Shown in pieces: positions 32,586-40,170 of a DNA stretch of 50,337 bases. Position numbers and translations under genes: made by a program. The notes below the pieces were generated by a model. The model saw only the letters and a program-made list of their open reading frames with translations. It made no database searches and was not told the origin of the DNA. The stretch comes from Eubacteriales bacterium (GTDB taxonomy: Bacteria > Bacillota > Clostridia > Lachnospirales > Lachnospiraceae): NCBI GenBank assembly GCA_030531385.1, contig JAUNNP010000004.1, positions 1 through 50,337 on the forward strand, given 5' to 3'. Position 1 is the stretch's first letter. The number at the start of each line of letters is the position of its first letter.

Positions 32586-34955
32586 ATGCTTACAGAAAGA
32601 ATAGAAAAGATTCGTCAGAGCTACGTAAACAATAAACCCAGCATCTCCACAGACCGCGCCCGCATATGGACCGAGTCCCACAAGCGCACCGAGGGGCAGC
32701 CCGTATGCATACGCAGGGCAAAGGCTTTTTATGACACTTGCGCCGAGCTCCCTGTCCACATTTTCGAGGGCGAGCTTATAGTCGGAGCTATCGGAGAGTT
32801 TCGCCGCTGCGGCATACTCACGCCCGAGTTTTCCTGGAAATGGGTGGATAAGGAGATGGATACCTTCTCCGACAGAGCGCAGGACCCCTATGTAATTACA
32901 CCTGAGCAGCGCGAGTTCGTCCGCAGGGAAATATTCCCATACTGGAAGGATAAGTCCCTCGAGGAGGCCTTTCTTGCGAGACTTCCCGAGGAGACCGCGA
33001 AGATAGGAGTCGATACCGGCATACTTGATAATGACTCAAAGTGGCGCCAGTCCGTGGGAGAGATCACACCTGACTACCAGGATGTGCTTTTTCCGCTTGG
33101 CTTTGGCGGCATAATCAAAAAGTGCGAGTCTAAGAAGGCTCTTCTTTCCCCTGCAAATGCTGCCGACCAGGAGAAAATTGAGTTTTATGATTCAGTCATT
33201 ATCACTTCAAGGGGAATAATTCTCTACGCAAACCGCTATGCAAATGCAGCGGAGGAGCTTGCAAAGGCGGAAACCGATGAAACGAGAAGGTCTGAGCTTC
33301 TTGCCATTGCCGAAAACTGCCGCAGAGTTCCCGAAAATCCGCCGGAGACATTCTACGAGGCCATACAGTTCGTGTGGTTTACACAGATCGGCGGCATACT
33401 TACGGAAAATCCACTTTCTCTTAATCCCGGACGCTTCGACCAGTACATGGATCCCTTCTATGAGAGAGACCTTGCCCTGGGAATCATCAGCGAGGCAAAG
33501 GCTGAGGAGCTTATCGACGCCCTCTGGCTTAAGTACTCGGAGTGGGTATGGACGATCTCGGCCAATACTGCAGACTACTTTGCAGGCTACAATCAGTTCC
33601 AGAACCTTACGGTAGGCGGGAAAACAAGGGAAGGCTTAGACGGCACTAACCCAGTAACCTTCATGGCGCTTAAAGCAACAGAGGAGGTAAAGACTCATCA
33701 GCCGGGTCTCAGCGTGAGAATTCATCAAGACTGCCCGGAGGAATTTCTGGCAGCAGTGACCGAGCTTGTGAGCCGCGGCACGGGCTTTCCGGCTATCCAC
33801 TCTGACAGCGCGGGCTACCAGATGCTCTTAAATGCCGGCTATGAGCCTGATGACGCCAGAGACTGGAATAACTGCGGCTGCGTGGTTCCGCATTACCGCA
33901 AGACAGGAGAGTGGACCGCGGCAGTTAATATGAATTTTGGCTCAGCCATAGAATATGCGCTTAATGAGGGAAAGAGCCTGATGACGGGAAAAGAGATGGG
34001 ACTTAAGGAAAAACCGGCATCAGCATTTGCATCCTATGAAGAGGTCGAGGAAGCCTTCTTTAAGCAGTTTAAAAATCTCTGCTATCACTCGATAGTCCTT
34101 ACAACTACGGCGCAGAGGGTGCATGTGGATATGGTGCCGCGTCCGTTCCTGTCCTCCTGCATGGAGGCCTGTCTTGAGGACGGCGTGGATCTCTCAAGGG
34201 GCGGCGCAAAGTACAATGTGGGTCCCGTTATTACGGGTATTGGCCTTGGAGTCTGCGCGAACTCGCTGGCAGCAGTCAAAAAGCTTGTTTTTGATGATAA
34301 GGTCTGCACTATGGGAGAGCTTGCCGCTGCGCTTAAGGCCAACTGGGAGGGTTATGAGGAGCTGAGGGCAAAGGCCCAGGCAGCACCGAAGTACGGCAAC
34401 GATATCGATTATGTTGACCGCATCGCTATAAAGATAGCCAATACCTTCTACCATGAGATCCACGGCTATAAGGACATCTTCGGCTCCCCGTTCTCGACGG
34501 CCTTCATGGGTATCAGCAATTATATCCCCATGGGTCGCGTGCTGGGTGCGACCCCGTGCGGCAGAAAGAACGGCGAGCCTTCGACCGAGGGAGTATCACC
34601 GTATGTCGGAACTGACACCTCTACGCCGCTTGCAGCCATGCGCTCCGCGGCCAAGCTTAATCAGGAGATACATTCGGGCGGAACGCTGCTCAATCTCCGC
34701 TTAAATCACGACCTTGTCGCAACGAAGCGCGGACAGGCCAATCTCGGAAGCCTTATCCAGAGCTACTTTGCGCTCGGAGCATTTCATGTGCAGTTCAACA
34801 CGCTCTCAAGCAAGGTGCTGCGCGCGGCTCAGGAGCGGCCCGATGACTACCGAGATCTGTTGGTGAGAGTTGCCGGCTACAGCACGCAGTTTGTAAACCT
34901 TTCAAAATCGCTGCAGGATGCGATCATCGCGCGCACCGAGCACGCTGAGTTCTGA
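32586..34955 (+). CDS. Glycyl radical enzyme of unassigned substrate
   Basis: A 789-residue member of the pyruvate formate-lyase-like superfamily. The C-terminal glycyl radical loop is RVAGYS with the radical Gly at 764. The active-site loop reads NNCGCVVPH (428-436): Cys432 aligns with the thiyl-radical Cys, but the residue two further on, usually the base Glu in GCVE, is Val434. Length and C-terminal half (RGGAKYNVGP, QFNTLSSKVL) resemble the dehydratase-type enzymes such as hydroxyproline or glycerol dehydratase. The start at 32586 has AAGGAG before it; the frame is open to 32556. The activase gene follows at 2 bases. Without the Glu it is unlikely to be a standard dehydratase; the substrate cannot be named. 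Confidence 0.9.
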   Translation: MLTERIEKIRQSYVNNKPSISTDRARIWTESHKRTEGQPVCIRRAKAFYDTCAELPVHIFEGELIVGAIGEFRRCGILTPEFSWKWVDKEMDTFSDRAQDPYVITPEQREFVRREIFPYWKDKSLEEAFLARLPEETAKIGVDTGILDNDSKWRQSVGEITPDYQDVLFPLGFGGIIKKCESKKALLSPANAADQEKIEFYDSVIITSRGIILYANRYANAAEELAKAETDETRRSELLAIAENCRRVPENPPETFYEAIQFVWFTQIGGILTENPLSLNPGRFDQYMDPFYERDLALGIISEAKAEELIDALWLKYSEWVWTISANTADYFAGYNQFQNLTVGGKTREGLDGTNPVTFMALKATEEVKTHQPGLSVRIHQDCPEEFLAAVTELVSRGTGFPAIHSDSAGYQMLLNAGYEPDDARDWNNCGCVVPHYRKTGEWTAAVNMNFGSAIEYALNEGKSLMTGKEMGLKEKPASAFASYEEVEEAFFKQFKNLCYHSIVLTTTAQRVHVDMVPRPFLSSCMEACLEDGVDLSRGGAKYNVGPVITGIGLGVCANSLAAVKKLVFDDKVCTMGELAAALKANWEGYEELRAKAQAAPKYGNDIDYVDRIAIKIANTFYHEIHGYKDIFGSPFSTAFMGISNYIPMGRVLGATPCGRKNGEPSTEGVSPYVGTDTSTPLAAMRSAAKLNQEIHSGGTLLNLRLNHDLVATKRGQANLGSLIQSYFALGAFHVQFNTLSSKVLRAAQERPDDYRDLLVRVAGYSTQFVNLSKSLQDAIIARTEHAEF

Positions 34956-34957
34956 CC

Positions 34958-35767
34958 ATGGCTTTAGAAAGAGAGTATAAAAAAGAGGGCAGTGTCATGC
35001 AGATACAGCATTTTTCCGTCAATGACGGGGACGGCATCCGGACAACGGTATTTCTTGCCGGATGTCCGCTTCACTGCATCTGGTGCTGCAACCCGGAAAA
35101 TGCAGGCTGCCTTGACGCTGAGCATCGTATGACTGTCGATGAAGTGGTGGGAATAGTCGCGAAGGAGTCGATATTCTTCAGGAACGGGCACGGCGGCGTG
35201 ACCTTTTCCGGCGGGGAGGCGACATGGCAGCAGGGTTATTTGCGCGCGCTTACGGAGCAGCTTTATGACCGTGGCTACAGCCTTTCCATAGAGACCTGCG
35301 GAAGTTTTGACTTTGCCGGGGTGTCGGACATACTTGAGAAAATGGATCTTATCTTTTTTGATCTGAAGCATATGGATCCCCGGTTTCACAGGCTGTTTAC
35401 CGGAGCGGATAACGCGGCCATACTTGATAATCTTAAAAAGGTGTCGGGGCTTGGCGTCAGGCTCGTCGTGCGCATCCCGGTGATAGTAGGAGTAAACGCG
35501 TATGAAGAAAATATTCTGAAGACCTGTGAGTTTATTGCTGCCAATGCTCCCGCCGCGAGCCTCGAGCTTCTCCCGTATCACCGTTTCGGTGCTGACAAAT
35601 ATGTCAAGCTCGGGCTGCCGGGACCTGATGAAAGGTATGAGGAGCTTAGGGTAGAGCTTGCGCCCGGCATCGCCGCGGAAAGGATGGATATCCCGTCGGA
35701 TGAGATGCTGGAGCATTTTTATGATATTGCCGCCGCACATGGCATCGGGCGGATTTCCTTTAAGTGA
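34958..35767 (+). CDS. Glycyl radical enzyme activating enzyme (radical SAM)
   Basis: A 269-residue activase that generates the glycyl radical on the enzyme encoded just upstream, using SAM and a [4Fe-4S] cluster. The cluster motif CPLHCIWC has Cys at 36, 40 and 43; FSGGEATWQ near 88 is the GGE motif. The usual DGPGIRTT segment reads DGDGIRTT. After the cluster it goes straight to NPEN and MTVDEVV, so the extra ferredoxin-like domain with two more clusters, common in activases of dehydratase-type enzymes, is absent, as in PFL activase. The start at 34958 could instead be the ATG at 34997, which has GAGGG upstream. It is followed by a REP-like element. Confidence 0.92.
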   Translation: MALEREYKKEGSVMQIQHFSVNDGDGIRTTVFLAGCPLHCIWCCNPENAGCLDAEHRMTVDEVVGIVAKESIFFRNGHGGVTFSGGEATWQQGYLRALTEQLYDRGYSLSIETCGSFDFAGVSDILEKMDLIFFDLKHMDPRFHRLFTGADNAAILDNLKKVSGLGVRLVVRIPVIVGVNAYEENILKTCEFIAANAPAASLELLPYHRFGADKYVKLGLPGPDERYEELRVELAPGIAAERMDIPSDEMLEHFYDIAAAHGIGRISFK

Positions 35768-35781
35768 GTTTTAGGCTTTCA

Positions 35782-35817
35782 GGGCGTGTCAAAAGAACCG
35801 TCCCCTTGACACGCCCC
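35782..35817. repeat. REP-like palindrome, copy 4
   Basis: GGGCGTGTCAA and TTGACACGCCC form an 11-bp stem around the core AAAGAACCGTCCCC, the same core as at 25829 and 28561-28632. It follows the activase stop codon by 14 bases. The rest of the 35818-35939 gap holds nothing recognised. Confidence 0.88.
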
Positions 35818-35939
35818 ATGCGGAGGATCTCTTTTAGATGAACGTCAGAAAGTCTGGCTGCGAGTAGGCAATCTGTCACAACAAAGACCTGCTGTGCAGA
35901 GAATAACTTGTGCATAATTTATAAAAATAAAAAAAATTA

Positions 35940-35968
35940 TTGACAAAAATAACAAATGTGTCTATCAT
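35940..35968 (+). promoter_or_regulatory. Promoter of the cytidylate-kinase-like gene
   Basis: A consensus TTGACA at 35940-35945, a 17-base spacer, and TATCAT at 35963-35968. The transcript would start near 35975, directly before a long hairpin. Confidence 0.82.
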
Positions 35969-35985
35969 AAGCCGCATAAAACAAG

Positions 35986-36043
35986 GGCAATGATGCACGA
36001 TTTATACTGTTTCAGGTAAAAGTCGTGCATCATTGCCTTTTTT
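35986..36043 (+). terminator. Terminator-like hairpin in the leader, containing an operator half-site
   Basis: GGCAATGATGCACGATTT (35986-36003) pairs with the segment ending at 36037 (about 18 pairs with a single G-T), and six T follow. It begins about 11 bases after the expected transcript start, too soon for a classical antiterminator. TGCACGATTT at 35994-36003 is identical to half of the palindrome at 32381-32396. It could be a promoter-proximal attenuator, a small RNA of about 70 nt, or a regulator-binding site. Confidence 0.7.
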
Positions 36044-36067
36044 ATTTTCTAACAAGGGGCGGAGCAC

Positions 36068-36703
36068 ATGGAAAATTTTGTAATTGCAATAACAAGGACC
36101 TGCGGAGGAGGAGCTACCTCCATAAGCAAGATACTTGCAAAAAAGTATCACATCGATCTTTATGACAGAAAGCTTTTGCAGCTTGCGAGTGAGGACAGCG
36201 GAATCAATGAGGCACTTTTCGCAAGGGCTGACGAGACGACCAGACAGAGCCTTCTTTTTAAGACAAGCCGGAAGGTCTATAACGGAGAGATAATCCCTCC
36301 TGAAAGCAGTGATTTCACCTCGAACGACAATCTCTTCGCTTTTCAGGCCAAGGTGCTGAAGGAGCTTGCGAAGAAGGAGTCCTATGTATGCATAGGACGC
36401 GGAGCCGATTTCATTTTAAGAGATAATCCCAATATGGTCGCTGTTTTCCTGTATGCCGATCCGGAGTTCTGTATTCACAAGGAGATGGACAGGCTGGGAT
36501 ACTCTTACGAGGAGGCAAGGAGATACGTCTTTAAGACGGACACCTATCGTGAGGGCTATTACAAATACCACACCGGAAGAGAGTGGAAGAATCCGTACAA
36601 CTATGATCTTTGCCTTAATACCGGCAAGATGTCAAAGGAAAAGGCTGCGGATATCATAATGGATTACATGAATGTCCGATTCGGCATCCCGATCCCGGAT
36701 TGA
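36068..36703 (+). CDS. Cytidylate-kinase-like family protein
   Basis: A 211-residue P-loop kinase-fold protein of the cytidylate-kinase-like family that is common and poorly characterised in Clostridia. It begins VIAITRTCGGGATSISKILAKKYHIDLYDRKLL in pieces, where the phosphate-binding loop lacks the standard GKS/T. The lid and base-binding part include IGRGADFILRDNPNMVAVFLYAD and DTYREGYYKYHTGREWKNPYNYDLCLNTGKMS, the latter typical of this family. Real CMP phosphorylation is unproven. It has its own promoter with a hairpin and sits between the glycyl radical enzyme and a branched-chain-type ABC transporter. Ribosome binding site AAGGGG. Confidence 0.8.
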   Translation: MENFVIAITRTCGGGATSISKILAKKYHIDLYDRKLLQLASEDSGINEALFARADETTRQSLLFKTSRKVYNGEIIPPESSDFTSNDNLFAFQAKVLKELAKKESYVCIGRGADFILRDNPNMVAVFLYADPEFCIHKEMDRLGYSYEEARRYVFKTDTYREGYYKYHTGREWKNPYNYDLCLNTGKMSKEKAADIIMDYMNVRFGIPIPD

Positions 36704-36779
36704 TATAGCCTCCGGAATAAAATAATTTCCGGACTGATAGAAAAACATAATTAAAACTAAATACATTAACAATAAAGAC

Positions 36780-36819
36780 AAAGAGGTCCAAGTGTGTTCA
36801 CCGGGACTTCTTTATTTTA
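36780..36819 (+). terminator. Hairpin with T-rich tail upstream of the ABC transporter operon
   Basis: A 10-bp stem (36780-36789 with 36804-36813, one G-T pair) followed by ATTTTAT. It can end the kinase transcript or act as attenuator for the binding-protein gene starting at 36851. Confidence 0.65.
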
Positions 36820-36850
36820 TAAACAAAAACAACAAGGGAGGAAACAAAAT

Positions 36851-38086
36851 ATGAAAAAGAGAATTGCATCAGCCTTAATGGCAGGCGCACTTGCAGTATC
36901 AGCACTTACAGCCTGCGGAGGATCATCATCCTCAGCACCGGCCGCAACAACAGCAGCTTCGGGTTCAGCTGACACAACAGCCGCAGCCGCAGCTGACGCA
37001 GCAGCAGCTGCAGACGGAGATACCATCCAGTTTGGTATGATCGCTCCTATGACAGGACCTCATGCTCTTTACGGTGAGGCAGCTTCCAATGCTACCGATC
37101 TTGCCTTAAAGGAAATTAATGAGGCCGGCGGAATCAAGATAGGTGATAAGTCTTACACCTTTGAGTGCGCTGTTAAGTGCGATGATAAGTCAGATTCAAC
37201 AGAAGCGATCAGCGCTTACAACAACTGTGCATCTTATCCGATCGTTGCAGTTATCGGTTCATATGCAAGCTCATGTACAAAGTCATATTCAGAGACAGCG
37301 CAGAATGACGGAATAATCGTAATCACACCGCAGTCAACAAATGCTTCTATCTGCGTTATCGGTGATTATATCTTCCGTACCTGCTTCTCAGACGCGGCAC
37401 AGGGACCGGCTATGGCACAGTTTCTTGACGAAAAGATCGGAGCTAAGAAGACAGCAATCATCTATGCAAAAGATCAGGATTATTGCTCAGGTCTTTACGA
37501 GGCTATTGCTGAATACTTCGATGAGAAGGGTGCAGAGTATGTAGTATATGAGTGTACATCAACAGATACAGACTACAGTGCACAGGTTTCGAAGGCAGTT
37601 GCAGAGGGCTGCGACGCAATTGCATATCCGAACTATCTTGATACAGTTCCGATGCTTGTTCAGCAGGCAAGAGCAGCCGGATTTGAAGGCGCTATAATCG
37701 GCGGAGACGGCTGGGACGGAGCCGACACAACAGGACTTGAGAAGGAGTTTGAGAACACATATTACCTCAATCACCTTGATTTTGCCGATACAGATGAGAA
37801 GGTACAGAACTTTGTAACAACATATTCGGATGCTTACGGCACAGATTCACTTGTTGCAACAGCCAGCCTTTATTATGACACTATCTACATGCTTAAGCAG
37901 GCTATCGAGGAGGCAGGTTCAACAGATCCGGCAGTTATCAAGGATGCGCTTGCAAAGATCGGCTTTGATGGTGTAACAGGCCACGTTGAGTTCGATGAGA
38001 ATGGAGACCCGATCAAGGCCTTCACTATCGAGACATACAAGGATGGCGCAGTTACTTACTTTGACAAGGTAGGCGGAGCAAACTGA
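36851..38086 (+). CDS. livJ: Branched-chain amino acid type ABC transporter substrate-binding lipoprotein
   Basis: A 411-residue extracytoplasmic binding protein of the LivJ/Leu-Ile-Val family (type I periplasmic fold). A signal peptide ends in LTACGG with the lipidated Cys near residue 22, followed by a Ser/Ala/Thr tether to about residue 58. The domain starts IQFGMIAPMTGPHALYGEAASNATDLALKEINEAGG, a strong family signature, with VIGSYASSCTKSYSE and IIGGDGWDG later. Members bind amino acids but also aromatic acids, amides and other small acids, so the ligand is open. The start at 36851 follows GGGAGG; the frame is open to a GTG at 36794. Permease and ATPase genes follow. Confidence 0.92.
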   Translation: MKKRIASALMAGALAVSALTACGGSSSSAPAATTAASGSADTTAAAAADAAAAADGDTIQFGMIAPMTGPHALYGEAASNATDLALKEINEAGGIKIGDKSYTFECAVKCDDKSDSTEAISAYNNCASYPIVAVIGSYASSCTKSYSETAQNDGIIVITPQSTNASICVIGDYIFRTCFSDAAQGPAMAQFLDEKIGAKKTAIIYAKDQDYCSGLYEAIAEYFDEKGAEYVVYECTSTDTDYSAQVSKAVAEGCDAIAYPNYLDTVPMLVQQARAAGFEGAIIGGDGWDGADTTGLEKEFENTYYLNHLDFADTDEKVQNFVTTYSDAYGTDSLVATASLYYDTIYMLKQAIEEAGSTDPAVIKDALAKIGFDGVTGHVEFDENGDPIKAFTIETYKDGAVTYFDKVGGAN

Positions 38087-38129
38087 TTGCGGAGAAACTT
38101 CTGTTATAAGGCAATTTAGAAAAGAATTC

Positions 38130-38198
38130 ATGGGATTGCCCACATGGGCAGTCCCATAATTGATAGAAAACGGGATATATGAGGATACTCATATGTCC
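38130..38198 (+). promoter_or_regulatory. Two intercistronic hairpins between livJ and livH
   Basis: Stem A pairs 38130-38141 with 38146-38157 (12 bp, one G-T) around ACAT. Stem B pairs 38173-38183 with 38188-38198 (11 bp, one G-T) around GATA. Neither has a T tract. Such hairpins often protect the binding-protein mRNA so that it is made in excess over the membrane subunits. Confidence 0.7.
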
Positions 38199-38218
38199 AT
38201 TCACAAGGGGGAAACAAA

Positions 38219-39106
38219 ATGCTGCTTTTTCTTCAGAGTCTGGCTAACGGACTCAACCTTGGTTCGATATATGCACTGACAGCCCTGGGATATACCATGG
38301 TTTACGGCATTATACGAATGTTAAATTTCGCGCATGGTGATTTCATCATGGTCGGCGGCTTTACACTTTTCTATACTGTACCGCTTATGGACAGTCTCGG
38401 CATTCCCAAGCCGTTCGCCATTATCATTGCGGTTATAGTATGTGTCACGGTTGGAGTTGCGACTGAACAGATCGCATATAAGCCGGTCCGCGGACATGGT
38501 TCCATGACAGCACTTATCACAGCGCTTGGTATGAGCCTTATTCTGGAGAACCTTGCCCTCGTTCTTTTCGGAACCACACCGAGAAACGTTGCGGCAATGT
38601 TTGATCTGCCAAATATTACATTCGGAAGCATTTCTCTTCCGGGAAAGACACTTCTCACTCTCGGCATAGGCATTGTGACCATGGTGCTTTTAATGATTTT
38701 TGTCCAGAAGACCTCCATAGGAAAATCCATGAGAGCGGTCCCTGAGGACAGAACAGCGTCAACCCTCGTGGGCATTAATGTCGACAGAGTTATTACTATT
38801 ACCTTTGCAATCGGATCAGGGCTCGCAGCCATAGCTTCAATGATGTATGTGACCTCGTATGTCAGCATTAAAAACGAGCTTGGTATCGCTCTTGGACTTA
38901 AGGCCTTTGTTGCAGCCATTCTCGGCGGCATCGGTTCCATACCGGGCGCCATGATAGGCGGACTTCTTCTCGGACTTATCGAGATATTTGTAAAGGTATA
39001 TCTTTTCCCGGCATGGTACGAGGCAATAACCTACGGCCTGCTTATCGTAGTTCTGCTTGTAAGGCCGGCAGGTCTTCTCGGCAGAAAAGACAATGAGAAA
39101 GTGTGA
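38219..39106 (+). CDS. livH: Branched-chain type ABC transporter permease LivH
   Basis: A 295-residue permease with eight or so membrane helices. Family signatures include the start LQSLANGLNLGSIYALTALGYTMVYGIIRMLNFAHGDFIMVG in pieces, AYKPVRGHGSMTALITALGMSLILEN, and the coupling region VGINVDRVITITFAIGSGLAAIASMM followed by GLKAFVAAILGGIGSIPGAMIGG. It pairs with LivM to form the channel. Ribosome binding site GGGGG; 11 bases separate it from livM. Confidence 0.94.
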   Translation: MLLFLQSLANGLNLGSIYALTALGYTMVYGIIRMLNFAHGDFIMVGGFTLFYTVPLMDSLGIPKPFAIIIAVIVCVTVGVATEQIAYKPVRGHGSMTALITALGMSLILENLALVLFGTTPRNVAAMFDLPNITFGSISLPGKTLLTLGIGIVTMVLLMIFVQKTSIGKSMRAVPEDRTASTLVGINVDRVITITFAIGSGLAAIASMMYVTSYVSIKNELGIALGLKAFVAAILGGIGSIPGAMIGGLLLGLIEIFVKVYLFPAWYEAITYGLLIVVLLVRPAGLLGRKDNEKV

Positions 39107-39117
39107 GGTGAGAACAT

Positions 39118-40170
39118 ATGCCAAAGAAAAACAAACGCGGATATATTATCAATATCATCGGAATTCTCATCGTATTCGCACTTCTGTGTCTTCTTTTTGA
39201 CACAGGTATACTTGGACGAAGAACAGAATATATGAAGGGACTTGCGACCATAGGCATGTTCAGCATAATCATGGTCTGCTCGCTCAACCTTCTTACAGGA
39301 TATATGGGTGAATTTTCACTCGGACACGCAGGCTTCATGTCGGTTGGAGCCTATACAGCAGGTATTTTTACCATGCTGCTTAAGTCAAAGGGAATCACGG
39401 TTCCGGATCTTCCGCTTTTTATAGTTTCACTTATTCTCGGCGGATTTGTTGCAGGCGTCGTGGGAATAATAGTTGGAATCCCGGCACTGCGATTGAGAGG
39501 AGATTATCTCTGCATAGTAACAGTAGCGGTAGCTGAAATCATAAGAGTTGTACTTTGCAACCTTTCAATTCCCGCAATAACCGGATCATCTACTTTTTCA
39601 AAGTCATTTGCAGGAATACCGAAAATCGCTGATTACCACTATGTTTTCTTTGCCATGGTGACTTCAGTAACAATAATGTATATGTACATCCGTTCAAGAT
39701 ACGGACGCGCCGTTATCGCCATCAGAGAGGACTACATCGCCGCAGCCTCCTCCGGACTCAATGTAACAAAGCACAAGGTAATGACCTTCACGATATCAGC
39801 ATTTTTCGCAGGGATCGCCGGAGCTATTTACGCTCTCAGCATTACCTCACTGCTTCCGACTTACTTTAACTTTTCAAAATCATCGGAGTTCCTTGCCATG
39901 GTCATCATGGGAGGAAGCGGCTCCATGACGGGATCCATCGTAGCTGCACCTATTCTTTCCGCATTGCCGCAGATCATTTCTTATGTAAATGCTGACTTCG
40001 CAAGCTACAGAATGCTTATTTACGCTGTGCTTCTTGTACTTGTAATGATTTTCAAGCCTTCGGGTCTTTTCGGAAATTATGAGTTTTCACTTACCAGAGT
40101 AGTGGATAAGGTGCTTGGTAAGGGCAAGGGCGGCGCGACTGTGAATGAGGGAGGTAAGAAGGATGAGTGA
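39118..40170 (+). CDS. livM: Branched-chain type ABC transporter permease LivM
   Basis: A 350-residue permease with about nine membrane helices, the partner of LivH. Seen are LNLLTGYMGEFSLGHAGFMSVGAYTAG, PALRLRGDYLCIVTVAVAEIIR, SRYGRAVIAIREDYIAAASSGLNV and the coupling segment AFFAGIAGAIYAL followed by VIMGGSGSMTGSIVAAPIL. The charged tail after residue 335 is Gly/Lys-rich. Its stop overlaps the livG start by 8 bases. Confidence 0.94.
   Translation: MPKKNKRGYIINIIGILIVFALLCLLFDTGILGRRTEYMKGLATIGMFSIIMVCSLNLLTGYMGEFSLGHAGFMSVGAYTAGIFTMLLKSKGITVPDLPLFIVSLILGGFVAGVVGIIVGIPALRLRGDYLCIVTVAVAEIIRVVLCNLSIPAITGSSTFSKSFAGIPKIADYHYVFFAMVTSVTIMYMYIRSRYGRAVIAIREDYIAAASSGLNVTKHKVMTFTISAFFAGIAGAIYALSITSLLPTYFNFSKSSEFLAMVIMGGSGSMTGSIVAAPILSALPQIISYVNADFASYRMLIYAVLLVLVMIFKPSGLFGNYEFSLTRVVDKVLGKGKGGATVNEGGKKDE

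Noticed and set aside
33862-33890. Frameshift or sequencing error suspected at the glycyl radical enzyme active-site loop (GCVVP)
   Set aside because: The frame is continuous and conserved motifs flank it on both sides, so a base error giving only Glu to Val cannot be told apart from a real difference but a frameshift is excluded.
34964-35740. Long minus-strand open frame opposite the activase gene
   Set aside because: It lies wholly opposite a gene with clear radical-SAM motifs, has no recognisable domain and no ribosome binding site; it is a shadow frame.
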